Source of the DNA: Natrarchaeobius oligotrophus
Lineage (GTDB): Archaea > Halobacteriota > Halobacteria > Halobacteriales > Natrialbaceae
Direction: 5' to 3'
Assembly (NCBI RefSeq): GCF_003841465.1
Contig: NZ_REFZ01000002.1
Location: 124,001-188,000 of the forward strand
DNA: 64,000 nt
The notes under the pieces were generated by a model, which worked only from the letters and a program-made list of their open reading frames with translations, was not told the origin of the DNA and ran no database searches. The position numbers were made by a program, and so were the translations under genes. Positions 41,574 to 49,865 of this stretch are shown here, piece by piece; positions within the stretch are counted from its first letter, which is position 1, and every line of letters begins with the position of its first letter.

Positions 41574-42815
41574 ATGAACGACATGGACTTTCCAACGCCG
41601 GACGTCGAGGTCGAATCGGTGTCGCCGGCCGAGCTGAAAGGGCGAATAGACGCGGGGGAGAACGTTTCGCTGCTCGACGCGCGGATGGCGTCGGATTACG
41701 AGGAGTGGCGAATCGACGGAGAGAACGTCGATTCGGTCAACGTTCCGTACTTCGAGTTCCTCGATGAGGAGATCGACGACGACGTTCTTGCACAGATTCC
41801 GGACGATCGGGAGGTCACCGTTCTCTGTGCGAAAGGCGGTGCGAGCGAGTTCGTCGCCGGCTCGCTCAAAGCGCGCGGCTACGACGTGAACCACCTCGAG
41901 GAGGGGATGAACGGCTGGGCGCGCATCTACGAGCGCGTCGAGGTCGAGCGCTACGACGGCGCCGGGACGCTTTACCAGTACCAGCGTCCCTCGAGCGGCT
42001 GTCTCGGCTACTTCCTCGTCGACGGCGACGAAGCGGCCGTGATCGACCCGCTGCGTGCGTTCACGGACCGCTACCTCGAGGACGCCGCAGAACTACGTTC
42101 TTCGAGCCCTGCTTTGCAAGCTCAGCAGGACGCCACAGAGCTGGGCGTCGACCTAACGTACGCCATCGACACGCACATTCACGCGGACCACATCTCGGGC
42201 GTCCGAAACCTCGCTGCGGAGGGAGTCGAGGGCGTCATCCCCGACGCGTCCGTCGACCGCGGCGTCACCTACGCCGACGAGATGACGCTGGCCGAAGACG
42301 GCGACGAGTTTCAGATCGGCGACGCGACGATCGAGACGGTCTACACACCCGGCCACACCTCCGGGATGACCTCGTATCTGATCGACGACGAGTTACTGGC
42401 GACGGGCGACGGCCTCTTCGTCGAGAGCGTCGCCCGCCCCGACCTCGAAGAGGGCGACGACGGCGCACCCGAAGCCGCCGCACAGCTCTACGAGTCACTC
42501 ACGGAGCGCGTACTCTCGCTGCCCGACGAGACGCTGATCGGCGGCGCTCACTTCAGCGACGCCGCCGAGCCCGCCGAAGACGGCACCTACACGGCACCGA
42601 TCGGCCAGCTCGCCGACGAAATGGACGCGCTGACGATGGACGAAGACGAGTTCGTCGAGTTGATCCTCTCGGACATGCCGCCCCGGCCGGCCAACTACGA
42701 GGACATCATCCCGACGAATCTCGGTCAGCGGAAGGCCGACGACGAGGAGGCGTTCGAACTCGAGCTCGGACCGAACAACTGCGCCGCCAGCCAGGGGTCG
42801 CTGGCCGGTGACTAA
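41574..42815 (+). CDS. Rhodanese plus metallo-beta-lactamase (persulfide dioxygenase-like) protein
   Basis: A 413-residue fusion. The first about 125 residues are a rhodanese domain with the active cysteine C85 in VLCAKGGASEF. The rest is an MBL fold with THIHADHISGV (H201 and following) and the later metal segments TPGHTSGMTS and GGAHFSD, as in glyoxalase-II-like persulfide dioxygenases. These oxidise glutathione- or thiol-bound sulfane sulfur to sulfite, suiting the nearby TauE exporter. Residues 175-190 (RSSSPALQAQQDATEL) are an insertion explained by a 48-bp element. It is followed closely by the two YeeE genes. Confidence 0.9.
   Translation: MNDMDFPTPDVEVESVSPAELKGRIDAGENVSLLDARMASDYEEWRIDGENVDSVNVPYFEFLDEEIDDDVLAQIPDDREVTVLCAKGGASEFVAGSLKARGYDVNHLEEGMNGWARIYERVEVERYDGAGTLYQYQRPSSGCLGYFLVDGDEAAVIDPLRAFTDRYLEDAAELRSSSPALQAQQDATELGVDLTYAIDTHIHADHISGVRNLAAEGVEGVIPDASVDRGVTYADEMTLAEDGDEFQIGDATIETVYTPGHTSGMTSYLIDDELLATGDGLFVESVARPDLEEGDDGAPEAAAQLYESLTERVLSLPDETLIGGAHFSDAAEPAEDGTYTAPIGQLADEMDALTMDEDEFVELILSDMPPRPANYEDIIPTNLGQRKADDEEAFELELGPNNCAASQGSLAGD
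42096..42143 (+). repeat. 48-bp in-frame insertion with flanking 15-bp direct repeat in the MBL gene
   Basis: GACGCCGCAGAACTA (42081-42095) recurs as GACGCCACAGAGCTG (42129-42143), enclosing 33 bases that contain a small palindrome (CCTGCT...AGCAGG). The insertion adds 16 residues just before the metal-binding helix and keeps the frame. Confidence 0.6.
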
Positions 42816-42835
42816 CCCGACCACTCACCAGCCGT

Positions 42836-43393
42836 ATGGTAACTGAGCTCTTCGCTCCGGCGCTGTACGAAACGCTCTTTCCCGCCGGGATCAGCCGCTA
42901 CGCCGTCGGTGGACTGCTCGTCGGCCTCGGGGCCGTCGTCATCTACCTCGGCACCGGGATTCCGGCCGGCGCGAGCACGTTCCTCGAGTCGACGCTGTCG
43001 TACGTCTCGGACCAGTCGCGGTTCCAGCGGTATCGCGCCTCGAGAGACTGGCGGATCGTCTTCACGCTCGGCATCGTCGCGGGCGCGGCGGTGTACGCGC
43101 TGACGTTCCAGTCGGGGCTGGTCTCGAGCGGCCTCTACGAGTCCGGGACGACGGGTGAGTTGCGGGAGGTCGGCGGGTTCACCCTCTGGCTGACCGACGT
43201 CCAGCCGTGGCGGCTGTTCCTCGGCGGGATCCTCGTCGGAATCGGCACCCGGATCGGCAAGGGCTGTACGTCGGGCCACGGGGTCTGTGGCGTCGGCTCG
43301 GCCTCTAAGACGTCGATCGTCGGTGTGGTAACGTTCCTGATCGTGGCGATCGGGACGGCGCAAGTCGTGATGGCACTGGGGGTGAGTCCGTAA
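42836..43393 (+). CDS. YeeE/YedE (thiosulfate transporter TsuA-type) protein, first half
   Basis: A 185-residue membrane protein with four to five helices. The family motif with its key cysteines is GKGCTSGHGVCGVGS (about 145-159), where bacterial TsuA passes thiosulfate along persulfide or thiol groups. Here the transporter is split into two genes, a form common in archaea and DUF6691-type proteins. The second half begins 3 bases after this stop. Start ATG 42836 comes 20 bases after the MBL gene, so all three are probably one operon importing or exporting a sulfur compound. Confidence 0.88.
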   Translation: MVTELFAPALYETLFPAGISRYAVGGLLVGLGAVVIYLGTGIPAGASTFLESTLSYVSDQSRFQRYRASRDWRIVFTLGIVAGAAVYALTFQSGLVSSGLYESGTTGELREVGGFTLWLTDVQPWRLFLGGILVGIGTRIGKGCTSGHGVCGVGSASKTSIVGVVTFLIVAIGTAQVVMALGVSP

Positions 43394-43395
43394 CG

Positions 43396-43854
43396 ATGAA
43401 CGGAAATCGACATCCGCTGTTCATGCCGCTGATCTTCGTCGGCGGTCTGATCTTCGGTTTCGGGCTCGGTTTCAGCCACATGGCCCGTCCCGAGGTCGTC
43501 CTCAACTTCCTGCAGTTTACGGACTTCGGGCTGCTGTTCGTCATGGGCGGGGCGGCGGTCGTCACCGGAATCGCCTTCGCGCTGGTGCCGCGACTGCTCG
43601 AGCGCGCGCCGCTGACGGGCGATACCTACGGTCGTCGGCTGAAATCCTTCGACAGGAACGTCCTGATCGGCGGCGGAATCTTCGGCGTCGGCTGGGGCCT
43701 GTCGGGGATCTGTCCCGGAGCGGCCTACGCCAGCCTCGGCGTCGGCAACGTTACGATCCTGTGGGCGCTGGCCGGCATGTTCGTCGGCGCCTACCTGCAG
43801 GGGTACTGGCGCAGTCAGCGCGCTGGTTCGACGGCACCCGCAAGCGCCGACTGA
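43396..43854 (+). CDS. YeeE/YedE family protein, second half (DUF6691-like)
   Basis: A 152-residue membrane protein with four helices and the complementary motif GWGLSGICPGAAYASLG (about 97-113) with its single cysteine. It pairs with the preceding gene to rebuild a full YeeE-type channel. The segment HMARPEVVLNFLQFTDFGLL is typical of the second-half family. It shares tight spacing with the first half. Confidence 0.88.
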   Translation: MNGNRHPLFMPLIFVGGLIFGFGLGFSHMARPEVVLNFLQFTDFGLLFVMGGAAVVTGIAFALVPRLLERAPLTGDTYGRRLKSFDRNVLIGGGIFGVGWGLSGICPGAAYASLGVGNVTILWALAGMFVGAYLQGYWRSQRAGSTAPASAD

Positions 43855-44155
43855 TGATCGAAAAACGCGGTCGGTGCTCACCTCGCGATCAGTTGCGGTC
43901 ACTCGTTCTACCGTCCGTCGGACGATCTGTCGTCCGTCGGTATCGGTGGGATCGCGAGCCCGTCGGGTGCAGCGGTACCTCGTTACAACAGTCCGGATGA
44001 GCCCTCCGATCGGTCACGAGTATCCCCTCGCGTTACCGGCGATACTCGAGCCGTACGCTCCCGTGTTACCGATTTGCACGCTTGGTTCGTCAGTACCGGG
44101 CGGGAAACCGCGAGTGTTCGAATTATGGTGCTTGGTACCATGAGTTATTCTACGG
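43855..44155. other. 301-base gap, no gene recognised
   Basis: Short open frames here lack halophilic composition. An AT-poor stretch without clear promoter elements, apart from GAATTATGGTGC close to the next start (about 44119-44130). Confidence 0.4.
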
Positions 44156-44647
44156 ATGACCGTAGACGAACTTTCCAACTACGGACTGGAGCCGATGGAC
44201 GACGACGAGATCGAACAATTCCTCTCGACGAAGAGTCTCGGCGTGCTGGGACTCCCCGCAGCAGGAGCGCCCTATCTGCTTCCGATGTCGTACGGATTCG
44301 ACGGGGAGTCGCGGCTGTATTTCATCTACGTCGTGGGGGCAGAGAGCCGAAAAGCGACGCTTTCCGATCGGACGGAGACGGCCAGCTTTCTCGTCTACAG
44401 CGCTGAGACGATGTTTCACTGGCAAAGCGTTCTTACGAGGGGAACGATTCGGTCGCTCTCCGAGGACGAACGATCGGCCGTGGCGGACGCCGAGACTCCG
44501 ACGTGGCGACCGGAACTCCTCGAGGCGGCCGGTGAACTGGAAGAGACTCGGTTCTACGAACTTCGGATCGAGGAGTGGTCGGGAATCCGACATTCGATCA
44601 AACCGCCGACGTTCGCCCAGCGGAAAAGTCCCGAGCGATCGGAGTGA
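44156..44647 (+). CDS. Pyridoxamine 5'-phosphate oxidase-like (FMN-binding split barrel) protein
   Basis: A 163-residue split-barrel protein. The core segments are SLGVLGLPAAGAPYLLPMSY and RLYFIYVVGAESRKATLS, as in haloarchaeal PPOX-like proteins that bind FMN or F420 and reduce or sense small molecules. It has no neighbour on the same strand within its operon range. Specific function is unknown. Confidence 0.82.
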   Translation: MTVDELSNYGLEPMDDDEIEQFLSTKSLGVLGLPAAGAPYLLPMSYGFDGESRLYFIYVVGAESRKATLSDRTETASFLVYSAETMFHWQSVLTRGTIRSLSEDERSAVADAETPTWRPELLEAAGELEETRFYELRIEEWSGIRHSIKPPTFAQRKSPERSE

Positions 44648-44699
44648 AAGTCGGTCCCGTAGCGCTCGCTCGGAGCGAAAGCGAAACGGTGGCGTCCGC

Positions 44700-46253
44700 T
44701 CACCTGGCCCGAACGTAGCACAGCAAAAACCCAACGGCGACCACGAACGTGACGGCCGCAAACAGCGCGTCCTGAAACGACAACAGCGCCGCCGCGACCA
44801 CGAACGCACTCGAGAGGACGGCGTATCCGGTCCCCGAATCGCCGTCGGTTGATTCGACGGGATCGGTTCTGACGACGAGTTCGCCGCGCTCGAGCTGTCC
44901 AAACACGGTATCGATCCGCGCCGGTAGCCCTGCTACCGCCGGTGCGGACCGACGAACGTCGGCCCGCATGTCCTCTATCAGGGCCTCGAGTTCGTTCTCG
45001 ATGAATCCGTGATCGACCAGGAACGATCGCGTCGCCGCTAGAAAGTCGAACTCAGGATCGAGGCTCCGACAGACCCCTTCGCCGACGGTGCCGACCCTGA
45101 CGAGCAACATCACGTTCGGCGGAATTCGAAACGGGAAGTCGTGGAGCATCGTGAACAGTTCGGTGATGATCGCCCGCCAGGTGATTACGGATCGACCTTC
45201 GAGGGTCTCGATCACCAGCTCGAGAACCCGTCGCACCGCGACGCGGTCCACGGACGGCTCGAGGACGTCGAGCGCGATGAGGACGTTCACCAGCCCGTCG
45301 ATGTCCCGTCGAACGAGCGTTCGATACAGCGCGGTGATGTCGGCCTGTTCCTGCGACGTCAACCGCTGACTCATGCCGTAGTCGTAGATCACCAGTTTTC
45401 CCCGTGTCGTCACTGCGAGATTTCCCGGATGAGGATCGGCGTGAAAGACGCCGTCGATCAACCCCATCCGGAGGTACGTGCGCGTTATGAGCGTCGCCAT
45501 CTCGGTCGCGTCCATCCCCGCATCCGCGAGGGCGTCGTCGTCCGTGATCTTCGTCCCGTCGACGTACTCCATCGCGACGATTCGCTTCGAACACAGCGCC
45601 GGATGTACGTCCGGGACGACCACCCGGTCGTCGTCCGCGAAGTTCTCGCCGATCTCGACCATCACGGACGCCTCGCGCTCGAAATCCAGCTCGTCGAGGA
45701 TTATCTCCTCGAAATCGTTGGCGGCGTTCTCGATCGAGTACCGTTGTCGTTCGTTCGCGAAGAACGCGAGCGGAGGAATCAGCCGACGGATGACGTGGAG
45801 GTCCCGTTCGATCGTCTCGACGAGCTCCGGACGGCGAACCTTCAGCGCGATCCGTTCGTTCTCGTACTCCGCGGTGTAGACGTACGCGAGCGAGCCGCCG
45901 GCGATCGGCGTCACCGTCTCGAGGTCGATCACGTCGCCGAGCTCCCGTTCGACGACCGTAAACGGGTCGCCGCCGGTTTCCTCGGGAACCTCGTCCTGTA
46001 GCGTCGAGAGAACCTCGACGTAGGTCGGTGGGACGATGTCGGGACGCGTCGAGAGGACCTGTCCGACCTTGATGAACGCCGGCCCGAGCTCGAGCATCGT
46101 CTCCGTCAATCGCTCCGCGCGTTCGCGGTGAACCGCTTCGGAGACGGATCGCGAGGGACCGAACAGAACGAATCGCCGCCGGTCTCTGAGGAGCGCGATC
46201 GCGATCGGTAAAAATCGAACGACCACCTGTAGATACCGGTAGTAAAACCTCAT
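44700..46253 (-). CDS. ABC1/UbiB/AarF family atypical kinase
   Basis: A 517-residue protein. The family loop is AFIKVGQVLSTRPD, with the invariant KxGQ in place of a glycine-rich loop. Nucleotide-binding alanine-rich segment PIAGGSLAYVYTAEY, then GVFHADPHPGN (catalytic loop) and VIYDYGMSQ (DFG equivalent) follow. One or two C-terminal hydrophobic helices (YAVLSSAFVVAAALLSFQ and following) anchor it. UbiB proteins act as ATPases in quinone biosynthesis or lipid transport. ATG 46253 is preferred to the open frame 49 codons earlier. Confidence 0.88.
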   Translation of the reverse strand: MRFYYRYLQVVVRFLPIAIALLRDRRRFVLFGPSRSVSEAVHRERAERLTETMLELGPAFIKVGQVLSTRPDIVPPTYVEVLSTLQDEVPEETGGDPFTVVERELGDVIDLETVTPIAGGSLAYVYTAEYENERIALKVRRPELVETIERDLHVIRRLIPPLAFFANERQRYSIENAANDFEEIILDELDFEREASVMVEIGENFADDDRVVVPDVHPALCSKRIVAMEYVDGTKITDDDALADAGMDATEMATLITRTYLRMGLIDGVFHADPHPGNLAVTTRGKLVIYDYGMSQRLTSQEQADITALYRTLVRRDIDGLVNVLIALDVLEPSVDRVAVRRVLELVIETLEGRSVITWRAIITELFTMLHDFPFRIPPNVMLLVRVGTVGEGVCRSLDPEFDFLAATRSFLVDHGFIENELEALIEDMRADVRRSAPAVAGLPARIDTVFGQLERGELVVRTDPVESTDGDSGTGYAVLSSAFVVAAALLSFQDALFAAVTFVVAVGFLLCYVRAR

Positions 46254-46436
46254 CGTCGCCGAGCGGCTGCGGGTGCGATCCGGTGTCGACTCATGACGGA
46301 TCGTTGACCGAGACACTACTAATAGCTGGCTGATTTTCCCCCTGCCCGAGTCGCCGGAAGTTGATCCTCGAAGCCGTCCCGATCGGTCGGCGCCCCACAA
46401 CTGATACTACAGGTCGTCGTAGGACTCGGACGAAGG

Positions 46437-47678
46437 ATGCACGCTCCATCACTCTCGGATCGATCGATCGAAGCGTACGCTTCCGTGACGGGGCGCAAGC
46501 GACTCGAGCGTCTCCGGTCGCTCGCCGACGCGCTGGCGGACGTCCGGATCCTCCACGTCAACTCGACCGCGACCGGCGGTGGCGTCGCCGAGTTGCTTCG
46601 ATCGATCGTTCCGCTCTGTACCGATCTCGGTATCGACACCGACTGGCTCGTCATGGACGGCGACGACGAGTTCTTCGAAGTTACCAAAGCGATGCACAAC
46701 GGGCTCCAGGGAAGCGGTCCTTCGCTGACCGAAGGGATGAAAGCGACCTATCGTGCGGTAACCGAGCGAAACGCGCGCGAGTTCGACGGGGAATACGATT
46801 TCGTCGTGATTCACGATCCGCAGCCGCTCGGTATGATCGATCGACTCGAGGAGACGATGCCGGACGCGCCGATCACCTGGCGCTGTCACGTCGACCTCAC
46901 GGATCCCTCCGACGAGTATCTCGCGTTCGTCTCCGAATACACGAGCAGAATCGACCACGCGGTTTTCAGCCGATCCGCCTACGAAATCGAGATCGACGCA
47001 CCGACGACGATCGTCTACCCGTCGATCGACCCGCTGACGGAGAAGAACCGCTCGCTCGACGAGGGAACGATGGCGAACGAACGCGACAGACTGTACCCGC
47101 TGTCGTTCGACGCTCCGGTCGTGACGCAGGTGTCGCGGTTCGATCCGTGGAAAGATCAGTTCGGTACGCTCGAGGCGTACCGTCGTGCACGCGAAAGGGT
47201 TCCGGACCTCCAGCTCGCGCTGGCCGGGGGGATGGCCGGCGACGATCCGGAGGGAGAGAAGCTGTACGAGCGGGTCGCCGGAGAAGCGGTCGACGATCCG
47301 AACGTTCACGTGCTGGCCGATCTGCCCGACGCGAGGGTGAACGTCCTGCAGCGTCTGTCGGACGTCGTCGTCCAGAAATCGTTGCGCGAGGGGTTCGGAC
47401 TCGTCGTCTCGGAGGCGCTCTGGAAGCGAACGCCGGTCGTGGGCTCGAACGTCGGCGGGATTCCGCTGCAGATCGAAGACGGGAAAACCGGCTATCTCGT
47501 CGACCCGGAGGACGCCTCGGGCGCTGGAGACCGCGTCGCGGATCTCCTCGAGGACGATCGCCGTCGAACGGAGTTCGGCGAACACGCTCGGGAGCACGTT
47601 CGCGAGCGCTTTCTGTTACCCCGTCAGCTCGTCGATCTGCTCGAGGTCGCCGTCGACGCGCTGGACCGGTCGAAATGA
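46437..47678 (+). CDS. GT4 glycosyltransferase, trehalose synthase (TreT)-like
   Basis: A 413-residue GT-B enzyme. The first domain starts RILHVNSTATGGGVAELL, which follows the TreT family (trehalose from nucleotide-glucose and glucose). The C-terminal GT4 signature is VVQKSLREGFGLVVSEALWK, then GSNVGGIPLQIEDGKTG. It also contains PLGMIDRLEET and HVDLTDPS, typical of TreT. Trehalose is a known compatible solute in haloarchaea, so an osmotic role is plausible. The adjacent sugar nucleotidyltransferase (48727-49701) may supply donor. Confidence 0.85.
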   Translation: MHAPSLSDRSIEAYASVTGRKRLERLRSLADALADVRILHVNSTATGGGVAELLRSIVPLCTDLGIDTDWLVMDGDDEFFEVTKAMHNGLQGSGPSLTEGMKATYRAVTERNAREFDGEYDFVVIHDPQPLGMIDRLEETMPDAPITWRCHVDLTDPSDEYLAFVSEYTSRIDHAVFSRSAYEIEIDAPTTIVYPSIDPLTEKNRSLDEGTMANERDRLYPLSFDAPVVTQVSRFDPWKDQFGTLEAYRRARERVPDLQLALAGGMAGDDPEGEKLYERVAGEAVDDPNVHVLADLPDARVNVLQRLSDVVVQKSLREGFGLVVSEALWKRTPVVGSNVGGIPLQIEDGKTGYLVDPEDASGAGDRVADLLEDDRRRTEFGEHAREHVRERFLLPRQLVDLLEVAVDALDRSK

Positions 47679-47799
47679 CGTCTCGCGCCGAGTGTGACAG
47701 TCCCTCTGACGTCGGTTCGTCGACAAGTCGAGGGGCGGACTGCACGTCGCCACCGGGTCCCACACAATTATCCGCTGCGACGGTGAAGACGAGAGGGCT

Positions 47800-48702
47800 A
47801 TGAGCCGGCCCATCGACTCGATACTGATACCGACGGACGACAGCGAGGGGGCCCTCGCAGGAGCGAAACGGGGAATTGCGCTCGCATCACGAACCGACGC
47901 GAACGTGCACGTGCTCTCGGTCGTCGACGTTCCCGACGACTCGCCCGAGATCATCGATGCGGCCGACTCGCTACGCTCGACGCTCGAGGCCGACGCGGAA
48001 GACGCGGTGGAAACCGTCGCGGAGATGGTGTCCGCCCACGATTCGGGTCTCGACGTGACGACGACGGTCAAGCGGGGAACGCCGTTTCAGACGATCCGAG
48101 AGTACGCGAAGCGACGCGAAATCGACGTCGTCGCCATGGGAACGAAAGGGAGGACGGGGCTGGACAGGGTCCTCCTCGGAAGCGTCACCGAGAACGTCCT
48201 CCGCACGGCGAGAACCCCCGTGCTCGCCGTTCCGCCGAACGCGGACGCGCCCGAGATCGACGACGTCGCGTTCGACGATCTCCTCGTGCCCACGGACGGC
48301 AGCGACGGCGCCGCGATCGCCGCCGACTGGGGTGTCGCGCTCGCAACGCAACTGGACTCGATGGTTCACGCGGTGTACTCCGTCGACACGGGTCGCGTGT
48401 CGCGGGTCCAGGAGCCGGACGAAATTCTGGCGGCGCTCGAGCACAGAGGCGAGGGGGCGATCGACGCGATTCGGGAGCGTGCCGGCGACGCCGGCGTCGG
48501 CGTCTCGGGAACGGTCGCGACCGGCTCGCCGGTAGACGTGATCCTCACGACCGCAGGTGAACGCGCCGTCGATCTGATCGTCATGGGGACGCACGGCCGA
48601 ACCGGTATCGGCCAGTGGTTTCTCGGGAGCGTCACCGAGAACGTGGTTCGACAGACCGACGTCCCGGTGTTTTGCGTCCCGGTCAGCGCGGAGTCGCCGT
48701 GA
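47800..48702 (+). CDS. Universal stress protein, tandem UspA domains
   Basis: A 300-residue protein with two Usp domains: SILIPTDDSEGALAGAKRG at the start and DDLLVPTDGSDGAAIAADWG at about 161. The ATP loops GTKGRTGLDRVLLGSVTENV and GTHGRTGIGQWFLGSVTENV are both intact. It is better conserved than the Usp at 34 kb and lacks the operator. ATG 47800 is the start. Confidence 0.9.
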   Translation: MSRPIDSILIPTDDSEGALAGAKRGIALASRTDANVHVLSVVDVPDDSPEIIDAADSLRSTLEADAEDAVETVAEMVSAHDSGLDVTTTVKRGTPFQTIREYAKRREIDVVAMGTKGRTGLDRVLLGSVTENVLRTARTPVLAVPPNADAPEIDDVAFDDLLVPTDGSDGAAIAADWGVALATQLDSMVHAVYSVDTGRVSRVQEPDEILAALEHRGEGAIDAIRERAGDAGVGVSGTVATGSPVDVILTTAGERAVDLIVMGTHGRTGIGQWFLGSVTENVVRQTDVPVFCVPVSAESP

Positions 48703-48726
48703 CGGGTCCCGCGACGCGCACCGCTA

Positions 48727-49701
48727 TCAGGGCTGGGAATCGCTCGGAATCTGCGTGTACGCGCCGATCATTGCATCGTAAAGGTCGATTCCGCCGAGCG
48801 ACGCGCCCTCGTCGACGATCGATCGGCGCACGGTCGTCGCCTCGAGCGTCACGTCCGGGAAGACCACCGCCCGTTCGACCGTGGCGTCGACGAGTGTCGC
48901 GTCCGACAGCACGTGGACGTTCTCGCCGACCGTCGCGTTCTCGAGGGTCGCCGTCTCGTCGACGCGCGACTCGCCCCCGAGTTTCCAGGCGACTGCGTCG
49001 AGGTAGCTCTCGCGGGTACCGACGTCGAACCAGGTCCCGTCGAACGTGTACGCGTACGTCGGCTCCCGCGACTGGAGCCACTGGACGAACCAGCCCGGCT
49101 CGTCGGGGTCGTTCCCCGCCTCGAGGTAGGTGGGAAAGAGCGAGAGCGTCTCGCGCGGAAACGCGTAACAGCCGATCGAGACGCGCGTGCCGGCCGGCTC
49201 GTCGGGCTTTTCCTGGAAGCCGACTACGCGGTCGTCCTCGAGGTCGACGACGCCGTATCCGGTCGCTCGCTCGGTGGAACCGACGTCGTATGCGGCGATC
49301 GTCGGCGCGTCGATTCTGTCGTAGTAGTCGAGAAAGCTCGCGAGCTCGAAATCGAAGACGTTGTCGCCGGCGATCACCAGGAGATCGTCGTCGATCCCCT
49401 CGCGGTCGATCAGCTGAGCCAGCGCGGCGACGACGCCGAACTTCTCGTCTTCCTCGCGCGTCCGTTCGATCGAGAGGCGCGGTTTCTCGTAGCCGCGTTC
49501 CGCGAGCGCCGCCTCGAAGTCCGAGGCGAAGCGCTCGTTGGTGCTGACGTACACGTCGTCGATTCGCTCTTCGATCTCGAGTTCGGCGTAGATGCGGTCG
49601 ATGACGGTGCTCTCCCCGAGCGGGAGGAACATCTTCGGCCGGTGTCTCGTGATCGGCCACAGTCGCGTGGCGTACCCACCGGCGAGGACGATAGCGTCCA
49701 T
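48727..49701 (-). CDS. Sugar nucleotidyltransferase (glucose-1-phosphate thymidylyl/UTP transferase type)
   Basis: A 324-residue enzyme. The signature is LAGGYATRLWPITRHRPK at residues 6-23, followed by a central VIAGDNVFD Mg-binding site (about 110) and a left-handed helix C-terminal part with hexapeptides (VGENVHVLSDATLVD). It makes an NDP-sugar from NTP and a sugar-1-phosphate. Substrate sugar cannot be fixed; it might feed the TreT-like enzyme next door or glycosylation. It starts at ATG 49701. Confidence 0.88.
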   Translation of the reverse strand: MDAIVLAGGYATRLWPITRHRPKMFLPLGESTVIDRIYAELEIEERIDDVYVSTNERFASDFEAALAERGYEKPRLSIERTREEDEKFGVVAALAQLIDREGIDDDLLVIAGDNVFDFELASFLDYYDRIDAPTIAAYDVGSTERATGYGVVDLEDDRVVGFQEKPDEPAGTRVSIGCYAFPRETLSLFPTYLEAGNDPDEPGWFVQWLQSREPTYAYTFDGTWFDVGTRESYLDAVAWKLGGESRVDETATLENATVGENVHVLSDATLVDATVERAVVFPDVTLEATTVRRSIVDEGASLGGIDLYDAMIGAYTQIPSDSQP

Positions 49702-49865
49702 CCGCTCAGACCGCCTCCGACTGGTCGAGATCGTTTCTTCCGCCGCGGCTCACGTGAATCGCTATCCGGTTCGTGTTCATACGGATCAGGGAGGATCCCG
49801 GACGTGAGCTCCCACGCCACCGGTGGTAAATCTTTCATCGCCCCAGAATCGCGACGAGTCGCGAA

